14,985 nt of DNA, taken from positions 1-14,985 of the forward strand of contig JALWQN010000102.1 of assembly GCA_027083115.1 (NCBI GenBank). The letters are read 5' to 3'. Position numbers and translations under genes: made by a program. Numbering within the stretch: the stretch's first letter is position 1; each line of letters begins with the position of its first letter. Positions 7,330 through 13,878 of this stretch are shown one piece after another. The notes beneath the pieces are model-generated. The model made no database searches. It was not told where the DNA came from and was given only the letters and a program-made list of their open reading frames with translations. The stretch comes from Desulfurococcales archaeon (GTDB taxonomy: Archaea > Thermoproteota > Thermoprotei_A > Sulfolobales > NBVN01).

Positions 7330-8913
7330 ATGCCCAAAGGCATTTTAGGCATACCATTATCTATTAAAGGGAGTAACTTGTTTAAAACGCCTTACTACTC
7401 AACTGATGGAGTTGTTGCTTCTGAAAACCCTATCTCCTCAACCATAGGTTCGGATATCCTTAAGAAGGGAGGTAATGCCGTTGATTCAGCAATAGCGGTT
7501 AGTCTCTCTCTAGCCGTCACTGCACCTCATTTAGGGGGTCTGGGGGGAGACTTTTTTGCCCTTGTTAAGACTCCTGACGAAGAAGTGATGTTCTTCAATG
7601 GGAGCGGTTACTCACCTAAGGAAGCAACACTAGAGAAACTTAAGTCCCTTGGCCTGAAGGAAGTCCCTCATTCAGGCCCTTTATCGATCACGGTTCCCGG
7701 GATGATTGATGGGTTAGCACTCTTATGGAAATCCTTAGGTACGATGGAGTGGAAGGATTTAATTAAGCCTGCAATTAAGTTAGCCAAGAAAGGGTTTCCA
7801 GTGAGTAGGGGTTTAGCAAGTGCCTTAAGAGATTTAAAAAGTAGATTATGGCCTGATGAAGGGTCAAGAAAGACCTATTATCCTGGAGGAAGGCTTCTGA
7901 AGGAGGGAGATATCCTAAAACTATCATCGATAGGCAAGGCGCTTGAGTTAATTGCCGAAGACCCCAGAAGCTTTTATGAAGGAGATATTGCCTTAAGGAT
8001 TGTTGATTACCTGAGGAAGTTAGGCGGTTTAATGGATTATGAAGATCTGAAGATTTTTAAGGCTTACGAAGGAAAACCGCTTAGCATTACTTATAAAGGC
8101 ATGAAGGTTTATGAAATGCCTCCAAATACTCAAGGGATTACTACACTACACATACTTCAGTTCATTAAAGATCTGGATCCTTCAAAAATTAATTCGTCAG
8201 GCGGGGATAGGGTTAAGGCTTACCTGAAGGCATTCATTAAGGCATACACCATTAGGGACAACTATATCACTGACCCTAAATATATGAGGGTTAAGCCTGA
8301 AGATCTCTTGAACGATGAATTACTGAATTCAGAGGAAATAGGTAAAGTAGGAAGCGATTCATTAAGACGTTCTTCTGACACAACATTCTTCACCGTAATT
8401 GATGCTGAGGGTTATGTCGTTGCAGGGATTCAGTCCTTATTCTATCATTTCGGTTCCTACGTTACTGAACCCACTTACGGAATAACACTCAACTCAAGAG
8501 GATCTTCATTCAAGCTAGACCCCTTAAGCATAAATAAGTTGGAACCCAGGAAAAGACCTATGCACACTCTTTCAGCCATGATTGTTGAAAGCAAGAACTC
8601 TGTTCGGGCTATTGGCTTGTCTGGAGGCCACTATAGGCCCCAACTACATGTGCAAATATTCAGTAACATCTATGATTACGGGATGCATCCTCAGAATGCT
8701 ATAGAGCACCCTAGATTCGTTTGGGAACCCTACACAAATGTTTTAAGAGTTGAGGAAGGATTCTCCGAAATCGACTTAGGTCATTACATCATTAAGGAAT
8801 CCCCTTACCCTTCACGCCTAGGTGTTGCTGCGATATCAGAAATAAGAAGTAATGGCATAAGAGGAGCTTACTGCGACATAAGAGGTGATGGGATACCTGC
8901 AGGAACTTATTAA
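7330..8913 (+). CDS. Gamma-glutamyltransferase (gamma-glutamyltranspeptidase) family protein
   Basis: This 527-residue member of the Ntn-hydrolase family matures by cutting itself before a Thr, which then hydrolyses or transfers gamma-glutamyl groups. The N-terminal region has the family signature SENPISSTIGSDIL, GGNAVDSAIA and HLGGLGGDFF (31-76). The autoprocessing site is SSDTTFFTVIDAEG, with Thr351 as the predicted nucleophile. The usual TTHxS reads TTFFT here. The small-subunit part shows RPMHTLSAMIV (409-419), GLSGGHYRPQ (429-438) and AIEHPRFVWE (457-466), and ends in DIRGDGIPAGTY. No signal peptide is visible, so a cytoplasmic location is likely, unlike most bacterial enzymes. It ends in TAATAG, a double stop. 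Archaea usually lack glutathione, so the physiological substrate is uncertain, and amidase or acylase activity of the same family is possible. Confidence 0.9.
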   Translation: MPKGILGIPLSIKGSNLFKTPYYSTDGVVASENPISSTIGSDILKKGGNAVDSAIAVSLSLAVTAPHLGGLGGDFFALVKTPDEEVMFFNGSGYSPKEATLEKLKSLGLKEVPHSGPLSITVPGMIDGLALLWKSLGTMEWKDLIKPAIKLAKKGFPVSRGLASALRDLKSRLWPDEGSRKTYYPGGRLLKEGDILKLSSIGKALELIAEDPRSFYEGDIALRIVDYLRKLGGLMDYEDLKIFKAYEGKPLSITYKGMKVYEMPPNTQGITTLHILQFIKDLDPSKINSSGGDRVKAYLKAFIKAYTIRDNYITDPKYMRVKPEDLLNDELLNSEEIGKVGSDSLRRSSDTTFFTVIDAEGYVVAGIQSLFYHFGSYVTEPTYGITLNSRGSSFKLDPLSINKLEPRKRPMHTLSAMIVESKNSVRAIGLSGGHYRPQLHVQIFSNIYDYGMHPQNAIEHPRFVWEPYTNVLRVEEGFSEIDLGHYIIKESPYPSRLGVAAISEIRSNGIRGAYCDIRGDGIPAGTY

Positions 8914-8992
8914 TAGCCAAAAACTTGAGCATCACAATCCTCAATACTGCGAATCACTAACTCAATATAATTTATCCTTCACAGAAGATTCT

Positions 8993-9008
8993 CTTATATA
9001 TTTTAAAT
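8993..9008 (+). promoter_or_regulatory. TATA-like stretch before the glycosyltransferase remnant
   Basis: CTTATATATTTTAAAT precedes the ATG at 9015. It is strongly TATA-like but rather close to the ATG for a leaderless start, so it may be ordinary AT-rich spacer. The rest of the 8914-9014 gap shows nothing recognisable. Confidence 0.25.
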
Positions 9009-9014
9009 TTATTT

Positions 9015-9467
9015 ATGCAAGCATTAATTAATGACGAGGGAAAGCACTACAGTTTAGGTTACGCTCCTAATGCTATTGCATTTACTGAAGAACCAAAATC
9101 CTTTAAGGAGTTCGTTAATCAGGTTGATCGTTGGTTCAGTATAGGTTCTGTAATAACTAAGAATTTTAGAGAAATAAGGAGAAGCCTTAAGGTATTGACT
9201 GCTTGGTTTCTGGTTGAGGCAGTAATGCCTGGTGTATGGCTAGGATTCATGGGTTGGCTGCTCTATACCAGTAATTTCTTGACTGCTGGCTTGCTGACGC
9301 TAATCGATCTTGCAATACTTGCCATCATTTCGATGTACTTAGGCATTAGAAGGAATTACGGAGTTAGGACCATATTAAAGGGTATTGGTTGGTTCTGGAT
9401 TTATCGTTTCGTGAATTTTGCTCAGTTCTGGAGAAGGTTACTAAAACCCAAAAAGAAGTGGTTCTGA
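9015..9467 (+). pseudogene. C-terminal remnant of a membrane glycosyltransferase, family 2
   Basis: The 150 codons match the tail of processive family-2 glycosyltransferases. YAPNAIAFTEEP (16-27) corresponds to the strand and TE-x-P segment before the acceptor site, and QVDRW (36-40) is the QxxRW motif. Two membrane helices (about 60-84 and 88-111) and a basic amphipathic end follow, as in the family. The nucleotide-sugar binding half with its DxD and catalytic ED residues is missing; the frame begins where the segment just after ED would be. Upstream in-frame codons back to a stop at 8958 do not resemble the missing part. A complete enzyme is usually at least 350 residues. It is most likely a decayed or recombined fragment after the gamma-glutamyltransferase gene, though a small separately expressed protein cannot be excluded. 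Confidence 0.7.
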
Positions 9468-9508
9468 GCAACCTACCTAGTTCATGTTTTTACATTATAA
9501 GGTTAAAG

Positions 9509-9518
9509 CATTATAACT
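9509..9518 (+). promoter_or_regulatory. TATA-like box of the MtrH-like gene
   Basis: CATTATAACT lies about 26 nt before position 9540, just ahead of a GTGAT site at 9542-9546 and the TTG start at 9552. The same 8-mer CATTATAA also occurs at 9493-9500, so the box is duplicated 16 bp apart. Confidence 0.4.
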
Positions 9519-9551
9519 AAGGAGTTAGTAAGTATTAATCCGTGATGAAGG

Positions 9552-10487
9552 TTGTGGGGAACGGAAATACCTGAATATAGGACTAGTAACTTAATTCTTG
9601 GAGGAAAACTCGGGCAGAATCCATTGACTCTAATAGGTAGCGTGCTCTTCCACGGCGACCCAGCAATAATTAATGAGGAGGCAGGCATCATAAACAAGGA
9701 AAGAGTTATCGAGGGGATTAAGAAAGGGAAGGAACTTATCGAGGGTTACGGTCTTCAGTTCGCTGTGGACTTTGTTATTCCTAGCACTAAATTAGTTGAT
9801 AAAGTTATTGAGTTAATTGCTGAGTGCAAGGTACCTGCTTTTGTTGATTCTACAGTACCAGACCTAAAGATATCAGCATATAGGGCTGTGAAGGAATATG
9901 GAGTGAATGATTTAGTGATTGCGAATGGCATAGATACCTCATCATCTCGTGAAGAGATCGAGGCCCTTAAGAAGGCAGAAATTAAGGCAGCTGTGCTGCT
10001 GGTCTTTAACCCGAAGGAACCTCTGGAGTCACTTGATCCTAAAGCAAAGATATCAATAATAAAGAACTGGTTACTTCCTATGGCTAAGGAAGCGGGAATT
10101 GATGTTCCCTTACTTGATGCTGTTGTGCTTGATCCAGCAAGCATTATATTGAGTGCAAAAGCTATTAGAGCGTTCAGGTCTGAAATAAGGTTGCCCTCTG
10201 GTTGCGCTCCAGCTAATGCCTTAGGCCCTGTTTCTAAAAAAACAATGCATTATGCTGAGGAAGCTATAGGAATTCATTCCTCAGTAACTACTTTACTCAG
10301 GTTAAGTGGGGCTGACTTCATTTTTTACGGTCCCGTGAGAAGAGCTAAGTACGTTGCTAGTGCAGCTGCTATAGCTGATGCCTTGCTTGCCTACGAATTA
10401 ACTAGGGAGAAAGTAAAGGTAGGTAAAAGGCATCCGTTAAGAACTATCTTAAGGGATATTCAGAGGCTCTTTGCCAGAAACTCCTAG
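9552..10487 (+). CDS. MtrH-like methyltransferase (methyl-tetrahydropterin:corrinoid methyltransferase family)
   Basis: This 311-residue protein resembles subunit H of tetrahydromethanopterin S-methyltransferase, the TIM-barrel subunit that moves a methyl group from a tetrahydropterin to Co(I) of a corrinoid. Recognisable segments are LILGGKLGQNPLTLIGSVLF (14-33), matching the MtrH start, DFVIPSTKLV (73-82), LPSGCAPANALGP (214-226) and ADFIFYGPVRRAKYVASAAA (254-273). No other Mtr subunit is present. The neighbours are a corrinoid protein, its activator and a core methionine synthase, so the methyl group probably goes to that corrinoid protein. The start is TTG; an in-frame TGA 6 nt upstream rules out a longer N-terminus, and GTGAT at 9542-9546 can pair with the 16S tail. 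Its TAG shares the bases CTAG with the stop of the convergent activator gene. The family also contains methylamine- and betaine-type methyltransferases, so the donor is inferred. Confidence 0.85.
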   Translation: MWGTEIPEYRTSNLILGGKLGQNPLTLIGSVLFHGDPAIINEEAGIINKERVIEGIKKGKELIEGYGLQFAVDFVIPSTKLVDKVIELIAECKVPAFVDSTVPDLKISAYRAVKEYGVNDLVIANGIDTSSSREEIEALKKAEIKAAVLLVFNPKEPLESLDPKAKISIIKNWLLPMAKEAGIDVPLLDAVVLDPASIILSAKAIRAFRSEIRLPSGCAPANALGPVSKKTMHYAEEAIGIHSSVTTLLRLSGADFIFYGPVRRAKYVASAAAIADALLAYELTREKVKVGKRHPLRTILRDIQRLFARNS

Positions 10488-12151
10488 GCAAGGTTTAGAT
10501 TCCTTATCCATAAGTCCCTGAATTCAGGTAATTCAGCTAGCTCAATATGCCTGGCTTTCTCAGTGAGTCTCCATACCCTCATGAACAATACCTTGCTTAG
10601 GGCTGAAGCCCTAAGGCCCGACAACACCATATTACCTCCAATAACGACCTTATTTAGTTGCACGGGAGGAATGAGCTTAAGTTCTAGGGCATCCCTTAAA
10701 TCTAGGTTTGAACCGAAATTCCCTGAAATAAACAGTTGCCTTAACTCACTAGGTACTAACGAAGTTTCTTTAAGCATAATCTCCCATGCAGTCCTCACTG
10801 CTGAGAGGGCTTTCTGAAATTCTCTCACGTCCTTCTGAGTAAAGACTGTAGAAGGAATGCCTTCCGAACCTTTATCAATAATGAGTCCCTTACCGTAAGG
10901 CGTCATCACATAACCCTTCACTAATTTTCCTGAAGGAGTTAGAAGTCCATGCCTAAGCAGTTCCGAAACTAACGAAACAACACCTGAGCCTGTAATACCG
11001 GGGCCTTTCCCTGAAACCTCAAAATTAGGGGAGCCATCTTCATTAAACCCGTAGATCTTGACTCCAGTTATGCCCCCAGAAACTGAAGTAATTCCTGATA
11101 TTAGATGGCCTTCGAAAGCTGGCCCGGCTGGAGCTGAAGCAACAACTAACTCCTTACCTGAAGACCTTTCTAAAACCAACAAGACTTCAGTATTAGTGCC
11201 TATATCGATGATCATGTAAGGTGGGCGTGCATTAATTCCTTCAGTAGCTACTAAATCCATGAAAGAGTCTCCGCCTACATGTCCCCCCACCATAGGAGCA
11301 ACCAAGCAGGGAACATTATCTACCATCGTGGTAAATGGTCCTTTAAGGTAAGGTTGATAAGGTTTAAGAGCTAGTTGCCCGGCTGGAAGACCTAGAAAAA
11401 GGGTCTCCATCGCTGAATTGCCTGCGAGAATACAGATGTCACCCCCAATTTCCTTAAGTAACCTAGAGATTTCAGACCTAACAGAATTCATTAATTCTGC
11501 AAGAGCTTCGTCGCTCTCTAACGCCTTACCTAACCTGGTCATCACGTCCGCACCATAAGAACCTTGAGGATTTAGTACCGCTCCCTCAGACAATATCTTA
11601 CCTCCAGAATCTATGTGCTGATAAGCTATCTTTGTAGTCCCCAAATCAACAAGTAATGAACTCACATCATCTTTCTTCTTAGTAGTTACGCCCAAATAAC
11701 CTGCTATGGAGAAACCAATCAGCGATCCATTCTTATCTAGTCTCGTAATTGGGAATATGTTGATGGGGTAAGGAAATGTAGGGGTAAGTGAGGATGCTAA
11801 TTCCTTAACTATAATTAAGGGATCAAAGCTCTTAACAGGAATAAGGATGCTTTTCTGAGAAACCGGCGGAGCCCTCTTAATTAATACCTGAACCTTCATG
11901 TTACCGAGTACCTTGGTTTGGCAGGCTAACCTTAATTCCTTACCTAATCCTCTAACTAGTTCGTTACCTGTTGGTTCAGAAACTTTTCCAGAAACCTTAA
12001 TTATACATGAACCGCATAAACCCCTACCTCCACACGGAAGGTCTATTATGCCAGCTTTGGCAAGAGCTCGACCTAAGTTATTTCCCTCATCAACTTCTAT
12101 GGTGCCATAGCCCTTAACCGTAACTTTAAATTTCTGTTTAACTTCTTTCAA
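10484..12151 (-). CDS. RACo-like corrinoid-protein reductive activator (2Fe-2S ferredoxin plus ASKHA ATPase domain)
   Basis: Proteins of this type use ATP and a low-potential electron to return Co(II) of a corrinoid protein to active Co(I). The N-terminal plant-type ferredoxin domain has the ligand pattern Cys40, Cys46, Cys49 and Cys77 (CGGRGLCGSC, later LACQ). After a short linker the ASKHA region shows LLVDLGTTKIAYQHIDSGG, LNPQGSYGADVMTRLGKALE, a second phosphate loop IIDIGTNTEVLLV, then APAGPAFEGHLI and GPGITGSGVVSLVSELL. The length of 555 residues is slightly less than the roughly 630 of the characterised bacterial protein. I place the start at the TTG at 12151 because the codons before it spell GGAGGGGGAGGG (12152-12163), an obvious Shine-Dalgarno site rather than coding sequence; a further ATG at 12175 would translate it as a Gly run. 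It overlaps the corrinoid-protein gene by 14 bp, so the two are co-expressed. Confidence 0.9.
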   Translation of the reverse strand: MKEVKQKFKVTVKGYGTIEVDEGNNLGRALAKAGIIDLPCGGRGLCGSCIIKVSGKVSEPTGNELVRGLGKELRLACQTKVLGNMKVQVLIKRAPPVSQKSILIPVKSFDPLIIVKELASSLTPTFPYPINIFPITRLDKNGSLIGFSIAGYLGVTTKKKDDVSSLLVDLGTTKIAYQHIDSGGKILSEGAVLNPQGSYGADVMTRLGKALESDEALAELMNSVRSEISRLLKEIGGDICILAGNSAMETLFLGLPAGQLALKPYQPYLKGPFTTMVDNVPCLVAPMVGGHVGGDSFMDLVATEGINARPPYMIIDIGTNTEVLLVLERSSGKELVVASAPAGPAFEGHLISGITSVSGGITGVKIYGFNEDGSPNFEVSGKGPGITGSGVVSLVSELLRHGLLTPSGKLVKGYVMTPYGKGLIIDKGSEGIPSTVFTQKDVREFQKALSAVRTAWEIMLKETSLVPSELRQLFISGNFGSNLDLRDALELKLIPPVQLNKVVIGGNMVLSGLRASALSKVLFMRVWRLTEKARHIELAELPEFRDLWIRNLNLA

Positions 12152-12851
12152 CCCTCCCCCTCCTAGCAAATTCATTAACTATTTTCACAGCCTCTAAAGC
12201 ATTTCTTCCCCAAGCATCAGCCCCAATCTCTTCGGCAAAAGACTCATCAGTTGCTGCGCCACCAACTATGATAAAGACCTTATCTCTTAGACCCTGTTTC
12301 TTTAACTCCTCAATAACTTCCTTCATATTTCTAGCGGTAGTTGTTAAGAGAGCACTCATCCCTATTACTTCTGCCCCCCAATCACTAACGGCCTTAATGA
12401 ATTGCTCGGGATGAACGTCAACACCTAAATCAAGGACCTCATGCCCTGCTGCTTGAAGCATTACTGCAACTAAAGACTTCCCAATGTCGTGAATATCTCC
12501 CTTTATGGTGCCTATAGCTACCCTAACTCTACTGATGGTTGAATCGACAGCTGATTTCCTTGCTTCCTCCTCAAGCAAAGGATTTAGTCTCTTCATGACG
12601 TCCTTAAATATTTGTGCTGCCTCAATTAACTCAGCAATAAAGTATTCTCCTTCCTCATAGAGTTTCCCTATCTCATTCATTGCTTCACTCATGGGACCTA
12701 GAATTATGTGGGTGGCAGACTCACTAAGCCTTAAGGCCTCCTCAACACTTTCCTTTACGCAATAACTATCTAAGTTCACTAAACAATCTCTTATTCTATC
12801 GTCAACGCTTACCAAATTCGCTGCCCTCTTAACCTTACTGCCATACCTCAT
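12138..12851 (-). CDS. Corrinoid (B12-binding) methyl-carrier protein, MtaC/MtmC type
   Basis: This is a small methyl-group carrier of 237 residues. A helical B12-binding-2 cap (about 15-95, including LGPMSEAMNEIGKLYEEGEY and FIAELIEAA) is followed by the Rossmann-like cobalamin domain. The signature DIHDIG (119-124) contains the His that ligates cobalt from below, followed by LDLGVDVHPEQF, the MSALLTTT segment and IIVGGAATDESFAEEIGADA. All expected residues are present. I choose the ATG at 12851, with a GAGAGGT site 8 nt upstream (12860-12866). The frame is open back to 12983, but that extension shares no family sequence and would overlap the start of the divergent methionine synthase. It is the natural hub of the locus, accepting methyl from the MtrH-like protein and giving it to the core methionine synthase, with the downstream activator reducing it. 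Confidence 0.92.
   Translation of the reverse strand: MRYGSKVKRAANLVSVDDRIRDCLVNLDSYCVKESVEEALRLSESATHIILGPMSEAMNEIGKLYEEGEYFIAELIEAAQIFKDVMKRLNPLLEEEARKSAVDSTISRVRVAIGTIKGDIHDIGKSLVAVMLQAAGHEVLDLGVDVHPEQFIKAVSDWGAEVIGMSALLTTTARNMKEVIEELKKQGLRDKVFIIVGGAATDESFAEEIGADAWGRNALEAVKIVNEFARRGRVERS
12152..12163 (-). promoter_or_regulatory. Shine-Dalgarno site inside the corrinoid gene deciding the RACo start
   Basis: The minus strand reads GGAGGGGGAGGG immediately before the TTG at 12151. It lies within the last codons of the corrinoid-protein gene and points to translational coupling of the two genes. Confidence 0.6.
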
Positions 12852-12885
12852 TATTTTTAACCTCTCGTAATTTATTTCTGAGTTA
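12852..12885. promoter_or_regulatory. 34-bp divergent promoter region between corrinoid protein and methionine synthase
   Basis: Everything that starts both genes must fit into or overlap these 34 bp. On the plus strand ATTTTTAA (12853-12860) is at leaderless spacing from the GTG at 12886. On the minus strand AATAAATT (about 12869-12876) and the GAGAGGT site precede the ATG at 12851. The arrangement implies overlapping transcription signals and possible joint regulation; no operator repeat is visible. Confidence 0.4.
12860..12866 (-). promoter_or_regulatory. Shine-Dalgarno site deciding the corrinoid-protein start
   Basis: The minus strand reads GAGAGGT 8 nt before the ATG at 12851. This supports the short form over the open frame reaching 12983. 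Confidence 0.55.
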
Positions 12886-13875
12886 GTGAGCGAATTGATA
12901 CCTGAAATTAAGTCAAGCCATGTAGGTAGCTTTCCGTTAAGCCATAAGGATGAGCTCATAGGCAAAATACTTAATGACCTCACAAGAATTGGTTTAGACG
13001 TACCTCCTTACCCTCAAATGAGGTCATTCATAAACATGTTTCTTGATCCTCTTGCTGAGTTAGGATTATTAGATAAGAGAGAAGATTTCTTCTTTAGCAC
13101 ACCTGAAAAACTACTGAGTAACAGTGTCCCTGAAATCAGGATTCCCGAAGCCGTTAAGGCCTTAGACTACATTAAGAGAAGCAAGCTAAACTTCAAGGGA
13201 TTACGAGGTCCAGTTACGGGTGCTTTCACTTTAGCTTCAAGAGTTTACTTCACTAAAGATATAAGCAAGGGATTGAGTGCCACAGCACTCGCTAATAAGA
13301 GGGTTTTAAAAGATTTCTTTATACCTTACGTGAGATCATGTATTAAGTTTTTAAGTAAGTTAGGTTATACGCACTTGTTCGTTGATGAGCCCATACTCGG
13401 CGTTATCACAGGAAGAAAAAATATTTTATTCGGATATGATAAGGAAGACGTTGAGGAAGCCCTTAATTTTGTCTTCAGTGATGCCTCAGGGAAAATTAGG
13501 GGAATCCATGTTTGTGGTGTTGTATCAAGAAATCTTTTTCAGATACTTGCTAGCATTGCGTCTCTGAACATAATTAATTTTGAGTTCTATGACTCTAGGA
13601 GAAACCTAAAAATCATTGATGCCGAGACCTTAGAGTCAGGAAGTAAGTTATTAGCTCCCGGAGTAGCTAGCTCCAAAAAACCTATCGTGGAACCTGTAAA
13701 GGAGATTAAGTCCTTGCTTAATGAACTTATGAATGCTACTGGAGGCAGAATAGATTTAGTTTCCGCTGACTGCGGGTTTGGTGGATTAGGAACCGGTTCA
13801 GGGATGGAGATGTACAGGATTGGGCTAATGAAGTTAAGAAATATTGTTAAAGCTATTGAAGAATTAAACACCTGA
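12886..13875 (+). CDS. Core MetE-type methionine synthase (folate-independent, corrinoid-dependent family)
   Basis: This protein corresponds only to the C-terminal catalytic barrel of cobalamin-independent methionine synthase (MetE) and is 329 residues long. It begins at the barrel with SSHVGSFPL (10-18) and lacks the N-terminal folate-binding duplicate. The zinc and homocysteine-activating ligands are all visible: His208 and Cys210 in IHVCG, Glu233 in NFEFYDS, and Cys296 in SADCGFGG. The conserved DEP triplet is at 167-169. Characterised core synthases take methyl groups from methylcobalamin in vitro and probably from corrinoid proteins in vivo (the MesA-MesD grouping). A corrinoid-protein gene begins only 34 bp away on the other strand, which fits that role very well. 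The GTG start at 12886 shows no clear Shine-Dalgarno site; a TTTTTAA stretch about 26-30 nt upstream suggests a leaderless mRNA. Which of the four core families it belongs to cannot be decided here. Confidence 0.88.
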   Translation: MSELIPEIKSSHVGSFPLSHKDELIGKILNDLTRIGLDVPPYPQMRSFINMFLDPLAELGLLDKREDFFFSTPEKLLSNSVPEIRIPEAVKALDYIKRSKLNFKGLRGPVTGAFTLASRVYFTKDISKGLSATALANKRVLKDFFIPYVRSCIKFLSKLGYTHLFVDEPILGVITGRKNILFGYDKEDVEEALNFVFSDASGKIRGIHVCGVVSRNLFQILASIASLNIINFEFYDSRRNLKIIDAETLESGSKLLAPGVASSKKPIVEPVKEIKSLLNELMNATGGRIDLVSADCGFGGLGTGSGMEMYRIGLMKLRNIVKAIEELNT

Positions 13876-13878
13876 TTA

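Noticed and set aside
9542..9574. C/D-box guide RNA, with GTGATGA at 9542-9548 and CTGA at 9571-9574
   Set aside because: No C' and D' pair is visible, the spacing is unusual, and the GTGAT part is better explained as the ribosome binding site of the MtrH-like gene.
12152..12175. ATG start for the RACo-like protein at 12175
   Set aside because: It would translate the purine-rich ribosome binding site as a Gly run; the TTG at 12151 gives a normal ferredoxin-domain N-terminus.
12852..12983. Longer N-terminus for the corrinoid protein, starting at 12983
   Set aside because: The extra 44 codons show no family sequence, overlap the start of core MetE, and a good Shine-Dalgarno site precedes the ATG at 12851.
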